NCBI GenBank assembly: GCA_903845455.1
Contig: CAIMXN010000047.1
Span: forward strand, 1 to 21,002
Reading direction: 5' to 3'
Length of the DNA: 21,002 nucleotides
Source: an uncultured beta proteobacterium
GTDB taxonomy: Bacteria; Pseudomonadota; Gammaproteobacteria; Burkholderiales; Burkholderiaceae
Shown in pieces: positions 1-6,272 of the stretch; the first letter of the stretch is position 1, and the number at the start of each line of letters is the position of its first letter. Under the pieces are notes generated by a model, which saw only the letters and a program-made list of their open reading frames with translations, was not told the origin of the DNA and did not search any database. Position numbers and translations under genes: made by a program.

Positions 1-209
1 ACCAGAATACGGGCTAAGTCAAAAGCACCTGCATTGGTACCATTACCTGAAAGCCATAGACCAATCACCATAAATACAGTCACCACTAGCAAACCATTAA
101 TTACGCGATATAACGGCGCCATAGCTTGGGCTATCAAATCTTTAGCAGCCATGATGGCTGGCTCTGAGATTTGCAAGTGACTCGAATTGTTTAAAAAACT
201 TTTACTCAT
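1..209 (-). CDS. Membrane protein, N-terminal 69 residues (truncated by window edge)
   Basis: An open frame reads on the minus strand from an ATG at 209 to the left edge without a stop. The start is supported by AAGG about 4 bases upstream. The visible protein begins with a polar stretch of about 30 residues, then a basic residue and one clear membrane helix (around YRVINGLLVVTVFMVIGLWL), then a small glycine/asparagine-rich turn. I do not recognise the family from this fragment. A polar N-terminus before a first helix suits many inner-membrane proteins. It is divergent from the nuclease gene to its right. No signal-peptide cleavage site is apparent. Confidence 0.6.
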   Translation of the reverse strand, partial: MSKSFLNNSSHLQISEPAIMAAKDLIAQAMAPLYRVINGLLVVTVFMVIGLWLSGNGTNAGAFDLARIL

Positions 210-672
210 TTACCTTGTTGCCTCACCCCACTCATCAAAGTCTCAGATTCGTGTTGCAGTGCAATATATAAAAAACATGAGCCATCCTAAGAAGGTTCTT
301 ATATCAAGTCAAGAATAAAGAAAGTGATTTTGATAACAAATTCATATATAAATCACGATACTCACTCATCTTGAAACCTAAGCTATAAATAAGTCTATAT
401 TTATCAATAACTTATAAATGTAAGTAAGCACTAATTTCACAGTGTAAAAAATGGCAATAAATCTGACTTTTTTACCATTTGAAAAAGAAAAATAGGTCTC
501 AAACCCATACATCTAGTATTTTCTGAGCTAAAAAATTCTACCGGTAGTGTTGGTGCAGTGCATCTCAAACAAGCAATAAATCAAGATCTGAAAAACAGAA
601 TGTTAGCGTTTGAGAGCTTCAGGAATGCTCGCAAACCCTGATGCTTATTAACCCTCGGGCTAACTTGCGGAT
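210..672. other. AT-rich divergent intergenic region without a convincing gene
   Basis: I see no coding frame of useful length here. The region is strongly AT-rich between about 290 and 540. It holds a TTGCAGTGCAA palindrome at 254-264, a CTACCGGTAG palindrome at 538-547, a second TGCAGTGCA at 555-563, and nested inverted repeats at 602-664 (outer arms GTTAGC/GCTAAC, inner arms GTTTG.GAGC/GCTC.CAAAC). These sit between two divergent genes, so they may be regulatory, but no known riboswitch or RNA family is recognisable. Confidence 0.5.
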
Positions 673-687
673 GAAAAATGATTCTTA
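673..687 (+). promoter_or_regulatory. Fur-like operator in front of the nuclease gene
   Basis: The 15-mer GAAAAATGATTCTTA matches the perfect palindrome TAAGAATGATTCTTA (the same box read from the other strand upstream of the flavin operon at 2051-2065) at 13 of 15 positions. It lies 23 bases before the nuclease ATG, a usual place for a repressor site. A Fur role is inferred from similarity only, and a chance match in AT-rich DNA is possible. Confidence 0.4.
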
Positions 688-709
688 GTCATCACCTCAC
701 CTACACTTC

Positions 710-1732
710 ATGCATATGAAATGGATTCCACAACTTCTACTATCTATCTCCCTACTGAGCCCGCTCAGTGCATTTGCTCTCTTTGAAAAATGTAAAGACC
801 TATTTCCGAATCAAGAGATTCCTAGTACCCCACAGCCTGGGCGTGACCTCTGTTTTGATAGCTTTGCTATCTTTTACTCACCCACTGACAAGAAGCCGAT
901 CTATACCGTGGAAAAGTTAAATAGCGCGCGCCTAACTGCCCCCCATCCCCGTAGATCAAACCAATTTTATGAAGAAGCGCGTCTACCTTTCCAGGAGCGC
1001 GCGCTACTCTCAGACTATCGGGGTAGTGGCTATGACCGTGGACACAATGCGCCTGCAGGGGATATGAGTACCGAGAGCGCAATGGCACAGTCCTTCTCAT
1101 TGGCCAATATGATGCCCCAAGCTAGGCAGAATAATCAGGGGATCTGGGCTAAAAATGTTGAGGAGCCCACCCGGCAATACGTCAAACGAGTACTAGGTGA
1201 TGTATATGTCTACACAGGGTCAGTTGGCAAGATGGGGAGTGTCGGTAGCGGGACAGTCACTATTCCAGATCACCTCTTCAAACTGGTATACGACCCAAAC
1301 AAAAATACTGCTTGGGCTTATTGGGTAGAAAATACTAACGAAGCCTCTATGTCGCCGCCCATCACTTACGCAGAAATCAAAGAAAAAACGAGTATCGACT
1401 TTCATCTGCCGAATGACGTGTCTTATTTACATGGCAAAAAAATGCACCAAGTTCCCCAAGTACCAAATTCATTAGTGGGTGGCTGGTATCCCGTCTTTTT
1501 CGATGACTACTCGCCTAATAAGGTTCAAGAGATTATTACGAGTATTCAAGCGGGAAGGGTTGCTAGCATACAGATTCAATATGACCGCAACCTAGACTTA
1601 GCCAAAAAACTTTCTGAGCAAATTCAAAGTCAGACTGCTTTGCAAACAAACCTATCTCAAAGTAGCCCACCAGAGTCGGCTACGGTTACTTATGAGCGGA
1701 ATAGAGTTACCGCTATTATTCACACAAAGTAA
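710..1732 (+). CDS. Secreted DNA/RNA non-specific endonuclease (NucA/EndA type)
   Basis: The 340-residue protein has an N-terminal signal peptide with likely cleavage after SAFA (about residue 23), so it should act in the periplasm or outside the cell. The beta-beta-alpha-metal nuclease core is plain: DRGH at 109-112 with His112 as the catalytic base, and the LANMMPQ...NNQGIW stretch at 131-146, where Asn142 is the expected metal ligand and Glu151 follows. The family cuts single- and double-stranded DNA and RNA. About 45 residues after the domain are polar, Ser/Gln-rich and unassigned. A second ATG at 716 is an equally good start; neither has a clear ribosome site. The gene ends one base before the convergent DUF3820 gene. 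A Fur-like site upstream suggests iron control. Function is secure; physiological role (nutrient DNA use, biofilm, competition) is not. Confidence 0.9.
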   Translation: MHMKWIPQLLLSISLLSPLSAFALFEKCKDLFPNQEIPSTPQPGRDLCFDSFAIFYSPTDKKPIYTVEKLNSARLTAPHPRRSNQFYEEARLPFQERALLSDYRGSGYDRGHNAPAGDMSTESAMAQSFSLANMMPQARQNNQGIWAKNVEEPTRQYVKRVLGDVYVYTGSVGKMGSVGSGTVTIPDHLFKLVYDPNKNTAWAYWVENTNEASMSPPITYAEIKEKTSIDFHLPNDVSYLHGKKMHQVPQVPNSLVGGWYPVFFDDYSPNKVQEIITSIQAGRVASIQIQYDRNLDLAKKLSEQIQSQTALQTNLSQSSPPESATVTYERNRVTAIIHTK

Positions 1733-1733
1733 C

Positions 1734-1985
1734 TTACAGTAATTTAGAGCGGGCTTGCAAGCCATGCGCTCGCTGGATGGGTGCCAATAATCCACGTAAG
1801 CCGTTGTGATCCAAGGTATGCATCAACTCAAGCAATTTTCCAAGCTCACTTTTAGGAAATCCTTTGCGCGCAAACCAAGCCAGATAGTTCCCAGGCAAAT
1901 CCGCCAATGGTCGCCCAGCATATTTACCAAAGGGCATTTTCATTAAGACCAGTTGTTCAAGTGCTTGTGCATCCATCAGTGCCAT
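1734..1985 (-). CDS. DUF3820 family small protein
   Basis: This 83-residue cytosolic protein has the typical DUF3820 pattern: MPFGKYAGRPLADLP at 17-31, a YLAWFARKGFP segment, LGKLL, and NGL..LL near the C-terminus. The family is widespread in proteobacteria and has no firmly known biochemical role; some members are linked to quorum-regulated virulence or fused to exonuclease-like domains. There is no signal peptide or membrane helix. An internal Met at residue 4 (1976) is an alternative start. It is convergent with the nuclease gene, with a single base between the stops, so it is unlikely to be an immunity partner in an operon with it. Its upstream region is shared with the divergent flavin operon. 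Confidence 0.8.
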   Translation of the reverse strand: MALMDAQALEQLVLMKMPFGKYAGRPLADLPGNYLAWFARKGFPKSELGKLLELMHTLDHNGLRGLLAPIQRAHGLQARSKLL

Positions 1986-2050
1986 CTTACAAGTTGATGC
2001 TCACTTTCAAGAAAAATATTTCATTAGCTGCGTCATGGTCATTTAGTAAA

Positions 2051-2065
2051 TAAGAATCATTCTTA
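2051..2065 (+). promoter_or_regulatory. Fur-type operator 1 (perfect 7-1-7 palindrome)
   Basis: TAAGAATCATTCTTA is a perfect 7-1-7 inverted repeat, the geometry of Fur boxes, and is close to the betaproteobacterial form with AATGATTCTCATT. It lies 82 bases before the operon ATG at 2133. With the copy at 2081-2095 it forms a pair centred 30 bp apart, about three helical turns. Iron-dependent repression of the downstream operon is inferred. Confidence 0.7.
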
Positions 2066-2080
2066 TCTAATATTGTATAT

Positions 2081-2095
2081 TAAGAATCATTCTCA
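2081..2095 (+). promoter_or_regulatory. Fur-type operator 2 (one mismatch)
   Basis: TAAGAATCATTCTCA repeats the upstream box with one change that breaks one base pair of the palindrome. It occupies the likely promoter region 38 bases ahead of the start codon. A TTG at 2073 that could lengthen the reading frame would place this operator inside the gene, so that start is rejected in favour of the ATG at 2133. Confidence 0.7.
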
Positions 2096-2132
2096 TTTAC
2101 TTTTATCCACCAACCATCACATAAACAGAACT

Positions 2133-3047
2133 ATGAAATTAACTATCAAAAGAATTATTGCTTTCTGCATCTTCTTAGCCACAGCACTCCACTTCTCCTT
2201 TGCCAATGCTGGCGAAGGTGTATTTGGATGGATCTACAGCCTTGATCTGCAACCTAAAGGAAAGCTTGAGTTTGAACAACGCCTACAACTCAATCAACAA
2301 CAAGCAGCCGGTAGTTATGATGCATGGACTGCAAGAACAGAGCTTGAATATGGACTCACAAATGATTTACAAGTGGCGGGCTATATCAATTCGTATTACA
2401 CCAATGCAAATCAAAACTATACAAATCCAGAGGCTTGTGGAGAAAGCCCAAGCTGCACAGGGGGTTATGGGGTTCCCTCTAGCCACGACCCTAGCACTGC
2501 CTATAGAAAGAGTGGTATCGAGGGTGGCTCGCTTGAAGCTATCTACCGAATTACTAACCCAGTAACCTCACCAGTTGGCGTAGGTCTGTATTTAGAACCA
2601 ACTTGGGGTAGAAATAAAGATGAGATTGAAGCGCGCCTATTATTGCAATCGAATTTCATTGATGATCGCTTGGTGTTAGCAGGTAACGTTGTTGTTGCTA
2701 ATGAACGCCTCAAATTTATCGAGAATGGCAATGTGCCTGAATCGATGATGGATTTCTTGGTAGGTGCTAGTTACCGCTTTGCGCCGAAGTGGTCAGCTGG
2801 GGTTGAGGCTCGCTTTCACAATGATTATTCCGAATTGAATTTACGTAATCAAGTACAACGCGCCACTTTCCTCGGCCCCAATATGCACTATGCAGCTAAA
2901 GACTGGTGGGTAACGGGCGCTTGGCGCTACCAACTTAAAGGTGGTACCTGTATGGGTGGCGGTGAAGCAGAATGTTCTAACGCCCGAGTTTGGGATAGCC
3001 ACTCAGTAAATGAATTCATTGTCAAAGTTGGTATTCCACTCAACTAA
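2133..3047 (+). CDS. Predicted outer-membrane beta-barrel protein, possibly DUF6662 family
   Basis: The 304-residue protein starts at the ATG at 2133, which gives a clean signal peptide (basic MKLTIKR, hydrophobic core, cleavage after FANA at residue 26). The mature part alternates short aromatic/hydrophobic strands with polar turns (for example ARTELEYGLTNDLQVAGYI and FLVGASYRFAPKWSAGVEARF) and ends in a strand-like IVKVGIPLN, as expected for a small barrel. Two loops each hold a close Cys pair (EACGESPSCTGG and TCMGGGEAEC) that may form disulfides. It is the first gene of a Fur-headed operon with flavin electron-transfer genes. Inference: it may pass or bind iron, or hold an electron carrier at the outer membrane. 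The family assignment is from memory of the sequence pattern and is moderately sure. Confidence 0.7.
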   Translation: MKLTIKRIIAFCIFLATALHFSFANAGEGVFGWIYSLDLQPKGKLEFEQRLQLNQQQAAGSYDAWTARTELEYGLTNDLQVAGYINSYYTNANQNYTNPEACGESPSCTGGYGVPSSHDPSTAYRKSGIEGGSLEAIYRITNPVTSPVGVGLYLEPTWGRNKDEIEARLLLQSNFIDDRLVLAGNVVVANERLKFIENGNVPESMMDFLVGASYRFAPKWSAGVEARFHNDYSELNLRNQVQRATFLGPNMHYAAKDWWVTGAWRYQLKGGTCMGGGEAECSNARVWDSHSVNEFIVKVGIPLN

Positions 3048-3062
3048 GCTCAAAAAAATCTC

Positions 3063-3605
3063 ATGCATTGGAAACCCACACCCTTGATGATGGCAGGCCT
3101 GCTGATAGTTTCTGCCCCCATCATGGTGCAAGCTAAGATTTATGTCTCAATTGAGCAAGCACAGAACCTCATTTTTCCCAATAAGGTATTCACTAAAAAG
3201 CCGATTTTGGTCACCGAAGATCTGCAAGAGAAATTGCGTAGCGCCTCGAGCATCCGCCATCCATTTCAGGGTGACCGAATTTGGCAGGCAGATGATGGTA
3301 GTTGGTTTGTGGTTGACGAAGTCGTTGGGAAGCATGAAATGATTACCTATGCAGTGGGACTTAGTCCCACTGGGTTAGTGCAAGGGATCGAGATACTTGA
3401 ATATGTTGAGTCCTATGGTTACGAAGTAGCTGAAGCGCAATGGCGTAAGCAATTTATAGGTAAGACTGCGGGTGACCAAATTAAGCTCAATCAAGATATT
3501 CAAAATATTAGTGGCGCAACTTTGTCCAGCAAACACCTGACTGACGGTGTAAAACGTGTCGTCACCTTCTATGACTTAGCCCTCAAGAAGCCCTCAAGAA
3601 AATGA
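3063..3605 (+). CDS. Exported FMN-binding domain protein (covalent flavoprotein)
   Basis: The 180-residue protein has a signal peptide (hydrophobic residues 8-22, cleavage near VQA at 24) and an FMN_bind domain. The domain is marked by AVGLSPTGLVQGIEILEYVESYGYE at about 97-121 and the flavinylation core SGATLSS at 150-156. By analogy with NqrC and RnfG, FMN should be attached to Thr153 by ApbE; the usual Asp three residues before the motif Ser is Gln147 here. The role expected is single-electron transfer in the periplasm. The gene starts 15 bases after the outer-membrane gene. Its last codons lie in an 11-bp tandem duplication (3580-3601), and its stop overlaps the apbE start as ATGA. Without the duplication the frame would continue into apbE. 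Confidence 0.85.
   Translation: MHWKPTPLMMAGLLIVSAPIMVQAKIYVSIEQAQNLIFPNKVFTKKPILVTEDLQEKLRSASSIRHPFQGDRIWQADDGSWFVVDEVVGKHEMITYAVGLSPTGLVQGIEILEYVESYGYEVAEAQWRKQFIGKTAGDQIKLNQDIQNISGATLSSKHLTDGVKRVVTFYDLALKKPSRK
3580..3601 (+). repeat. 11-bp tandem duplication at the FMN_bind/apbE junction
   Basis: CCCTCAAGAAG at 3580-3590 is followed directly by CCCTCAAGAAA at 3591-3601, identical at 10 of 11 positions. Because 11 is not a multiple of three, the second copy changes frame. With one copy, the FMN-binding frame would read GCC CTC AAG AAA ATG ACG and run straight into the apbE frame. With two copies it ends at TGA (3603-3605). Confidence 0.9.
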
Positions 3606-4420
3606 CGCGCTGTAAGCCACTGCTCGGTACCTTGGTAGAAATCTCCATTGACTCAACAAATCCCTCCCAACAATTCGCAATTGATCAAGCCTTTTCTGCC
3701 ATAGCAAAAGTCCAAAATCTGATGGGTTTTCATCATCCCCAAAGCGAGCTCTCCAAAATAAATGCTTGCGCACATCTACAAGAAATCGAAGTTCATCCAT
3801 GGACGGCCCAAGTCTTAAGGGCTGCGATAGAGCTGCATAGTCAATCCAATGGACTATTTAACTGCGGTATTGGTTATCGCTTAGTGCAGGCTGGTTTACT
3901 GCCAAAACATGTAGATTTAGCACAACGTGACTTTGGTGGAATTGAAAATCTGCAATTTTTAGACTCCCATCTGATTATTTCCTCTAAACCCCTTTGTCTA
4001 GATCTAGGTGGGATTGCCAAAGGGTTCGCAGTAGATATTGCTGTCAGCACTTTGCAATCAAATGGCATTCAATCAGGCTGCGTGAATGCAGGTGGTGATT
4101 TACGTGTCTTTGGGGAAAAATCAAAAACGATCCAAATTCGTAATCCTGCTTCAGCTTGGGAGTTAATTGATATTGGCAAACTGCAGAATGGTTCTATAGC
4201 TACCTCGAGTCTGTATTTTTCTAAACGAGATCAGAATTCCATTAGTTATGTTGTTGATCCCTTAAATGACAAACACGTTGATTTCTCGTGTTCATATTCC
4301 ATTATTGCCGAGCAGTGCATTTATGCAGATGCACTCACCAAGGTTTTAGCGATATCCGATAGAACAGACCACCCCTGCTTTGCGTATTTCTCAGCACAGG
4401 CAATTAGGATTGATAGATGA
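3602..4420 (+). CDS. apbE: FAD:protein FMN transferase (ApbE family), no signal peptide
   Basis: ApbE moves the FMN half of FAD onto a Ser/Thr of a target flavoprotein in a metal-dependent reaction; the SGAT protein just upstream is the obvious target. Family motifs appear in order: LGT at 8-10, LGGIAKG at 135-141, NAGGDLR at 162-168, SIATSS at 198-203, VDP at 218-220 and the metal-site segment ADALTKV at 242-248. At 272 residues it is shorter than typical lipoprotein ApbE proteins (about 340) because the domain begins at residue 1, with no signal peptide or lipobox. The frame has a stop at 3572-3574 and no usable start codon between that and 3602, so a hidden leader is excluded. The start overlaps the previous stop (ATGA) and the stop overlaps the next start (ATGA), implying translational coupling. 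Confidence 0.88.
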   Translation: MTRCKPLLGTLVEISIDSTNPSQQFAIDQAFSAIAKVQNLMGFHHPQSELSKINACAHLQEIEVHPWTAQVLRAAIELHSQSNGLFNCGIGYRLVQAGLLPKHVDLAQRDFGGIENLQFLDSHLIISSKPLCLDLGGIAKGFAVDIAVSTLQSNGIQSGCVNAGGDLRVFGEKSKTIQIRNPASAWELIDIGKLQNGSIATSSLYFSKRDQNSISYVVDPLNDKHVDFSCSYSIIAEQCIYADALTKVLAISDRTDHPCFAYFSAQAIRIDR

Positions 4421-4860
4421 GCAAACACATCTATCAATCTACAACCCGTTTAGGCAAGATGCCAGCTTGGCAAAAATGGTTTGTTCTTATTGCTATGCTG
4501 ACCTGCTCACTTAGTGGCATAGCGTATTTACTAGGACATCAATTTTTCATTCAAAAAGATATCCTAGGTCTACATTCAGTGCTGAGTTGTCATGGTATCG
4601 CAGCCATGATTGCAACACTGGCACTGGGAACTATTCTTCCCTTTCACCTCAATGCTGGTCTTAAAGCAAAACGAAAGATGGTAAGCGGTATTAGTCAGCT
4701 AGGTTTTCTAGTTGCACTTTTAATATCGGGTATTTTGTTATATTACGGACCGGTAGCAATTCGAGAGGGCATCATCCTGACCCACTGGGTGATTGGGCTG
4801 ATCTTTTTTGTGATATTTATTTTGCATGGCTTATTTGCTCAACTAAAGGGGTGCACATAG
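4417..4860 (+). CDS. Four-helix membrane protein, cytochrome b561/DUF4405-like
   Basis: The 147-residue protein has about four membrane helices (roughly 20-40, 50-76, 88-110 and 118-142). Histidines fall in or at the ends of helix 2 (His53, His59, His77) and helix 4 (His123, His137), a pattern suited to b-heme ligation in cytochrome b561- or DUF4405-like proteins. Such proteins are known partners of ApbE/FMN_bind modules and would carry electrons from the quinone pool or cytoplasm to the periplasmic flavin. It overlaps apbE by four bases (ATGA). Heme binding is an inference from His positions. It could also be a non-heme membrane anchor. Confidence 0.65.
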   Translation: MSKHIYQSTTRLGKMPAWQKWFVLIAMLTCSLSGIAYLLGHQFFIQKDILGLHSVLSCHGIAAMIATLALGTILPFHLNAGLKAKRKMVSGISQLGFLVALLISGILLYYGPVAIREGIILTHWVIGLIFFVIFILHGLFAQLKGCT

Positions 4861-4889
4861 GAGCAGCTCACTAGCGATACAATTATTCA

Positions 4890-5444
4890 ATGAAACGATT
4901 GCGGCGCCCCCTGATCAAATCCATACTGATAGTTGCTCTCAGCCTACTAGGAGTCTTGCTGATGCCCTTCTTATCCAAACCAGTCAGTGCTATTTCCGGC
5001 ACGGTAAGTCATCTCGATAATACGCTTTTGGAGTATGTCAATCCTGAGAAGCCTACCCATGATCACTCTTCGGTTTATTACCAACGGTTTTATATTTCCA
5101 AATTCAATCTAGGTGATCAGTTGATTGAAGCGAAGTTCTCATCACCTATGAAAATTCAGAATGGAGATCTCGTTGCTGTCTCTGGATATCCTAAGGACAA
5201 TACGTTTCAGGTCTTGGCATACTCCAATAAAACTCAGCAAGTCAGTGGTAATGAAAACTGGCTAATTGCAGGATTAGGCGCCCTCTTCTTTTTGGCAGTG
5301 GTGATTAGCCTTCTCAATACCGAGCTGGTGATTGAAGGTGCCTGGATTCCAAGGCTATTTTTAGTTGGATTTCTGGGGGTGGCCATCTACATGGGCTATC
5401 GTGCCTACTTGATACGAGAAGCATTAAAGCTAATACAGAACTAA
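4890..5444 (+). CDS. Unrecognised membrane protein with extracytoplasmic beta-rich domain
   Basis: The 184-residue protein has a first helix at about 10-28, an extracytoplasmic domain of about 90 residues (35-122) and two C-terminal helices (about 124-141 and 151-171). The middle domain has short strands and turns (ISGTVSHLDN, RFYISKF, GDLVAVSGYPKDNTFQVLAY) reminiscent of an OB-fold, and contains HDHSS at about 58-62, a possible metal-binding spot. I do not recognise a family. It begins 29 bases after the b561-like gene and is the last gene before the terminator at 5466-5489, so it is probably part of the same iron-regulated operon. A role in electron transfer or metal handling would be guesswork. 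Confidence 0.7.
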   Translation: MKRLRRPLIKSILIVALSLLGVLLMPFLSKPVSAISGTVSHLDNTLLEYVNPEKPTHDHSSVYYQRFYISKFNLGDQLIEAKFSSPMKIQNGDLVAVSGYPKDNTFQVLAYSNKTQQVSGNENWLIAGLGALFFLAVVISLLNTELVIEGAWIPRLFLVGFLGVAIYMGYRAYLIREALKLIQN

Positions 5445-5465
5445 TCCAGCCAATCTCCCAATAGA

Positions 5466-5489
5466 AAAAGCCCTCAGTCGAGGGCTTTT
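5466..5489. terminator. Bidirectional rho-independent terminator
   Basis: The perfect 10-bp stem AAAAGCCCTC / GAGGGCTTTT with loop AGTC lies between the convergent end of the flavin operon (5444) and the end of livF (5513). A-runs on one side and T-runs on the other let it act on both strands. Confidence 0.92.
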
Positions 5490-5512
5490 GATCTATTCAC
5501 TATGATGGTTCA

Positions 5513-6241
5513 TTAATGCCCACCAGCACCACCTAAGTAAGCGGCCTTTACAGCAGGATCGTTCTGAAGCTTGCTCGCAGGCCCATGGGTAGCAATTTTA
5601 CCGTTCTCCAATACATAGCCATAGTCAGCTACTTTCAAGGCGGCGGCTGCAAACTGCTCAACCAGCAACATGGTGACGCCTTGTGCCTTTAAATTAGAAA
5701 TAATCTTAAATACTTCCTCAACCAAAATGGGTGCCAGACCCATCGATGGCTCATCTAGCAAAATAATTTCTGGATTAAGCATCACAGCACGGGCCATCGC
5801 CAACATTTGCTGCTCACCACCAGACAATGTGCCAGCCAATTGATTGCGACGTTCTTTTAAACGAGGAAACATTTCTAAGGCGTGCTCTAAGTCATTCTTG
5901 ATGTCACCCTTAGGGCGGCTCCCCGTAAAACGCGGAAACGCACCTAATAATAAATTGTCATTCACTGACATGGTTGTAAATACTCGGCGACCTTCTGGAC
6001 TATGAGCTAATCCTAGGCGGGCAATTTTATGAGAGTCATAACCATCAATTTTTTCACCGCCTAGGGTCACCTCGCCCCCAGTAGGTTTAATCATGCCAGT
6101 AATAGCACGCATGGTCGTAGTTTTGCCGGCGCCGTTAGAGCCGATCAAAGTAATCACTTGCCCTTTAGGAACATCAATACTGATGCCGTGTAGAACTTTA
6201 ACTTTGCCGTAACCCGCTTCAAGATTCTTAATAGATAACAT
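5513..6241 (-). CDS. livF: Branched-chain amino-acid type ABC transporter ATPase LivF
   Basis: The 242-residue protein is a complete ABC ATPase: Walker A GSNGAGKT at 34-41, signature LSGGEQQ at 139-145, Walker B IILLDEPSMG at 159-168. It has the LivF-type VEQ in place of the usual switch histidine, and PEGRRVF after the Q-loop region. It powers import by the LivH/LivM permease in the inner membrane. It is the last gene of the minus-strand liv operon, 31 bases after the livM-livG fusion. Length and motifs are ordinary for the family. The transported compound cannot be read from the ATPase. Confidence 0.93.
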   Translation of the reverse strand: MLSIKNLEAGYGKVKVLHGISIDVPKGQVITLIGSNGAGKTTTMRAITGMIKPTGGEVTLGGEKIDGYDSHKIARLGLAHSPEGRRVFTTMSVNDNLLLGAFPRFTGSRPKGDIKNDLEHALEMFPRLKERRNQLAGTLSGGEQQMLAMARAVMLNPEIILLDEPSMGLAPILVEEVFKIISNLKAQGVTMLLVEQFAAAALKVADYGYVLENGKIATHGPASKLQNDPAVKAAYLGGAGGH

Positions 6242-6272
6242 GGTATTTACCGATTCAATATGGTTCTAGTGA

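Noticed and set aside
602..664. Possible TPP or FMN riboswitch because of CCCTGATGC and nearby flavin genes
   Set aside because: The conserved cores of those riboswitches are missing, and the downstream gene here is a nuclease, not a vitamin gene.
710..1985. Nuclease and DUF3820 gene as a toxin-immunity pair
   Set aside because: They are convergent, the nuclease is a signal-peptide type extracellular enzyme, and DUF3820 is not a known nuclease inhibitor family.
2073..2132. A TTG at 2073 that would lengthen the outer-membrane protein by 20 residues
   Set aside because: It would put the second Fur box inside the gene and place a non-leader polar stretch before a good signal peptide; the ATG at 2133 fits better.
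3596..3605. Classical X_XXY_YYZ heptamer for programmed -1 frameshifting into apbE
   Set aside because: The bases before the stop do not form a proper heptamer; only a single-codon AAA slip is possible, so I mention it as an option and not as a feature.
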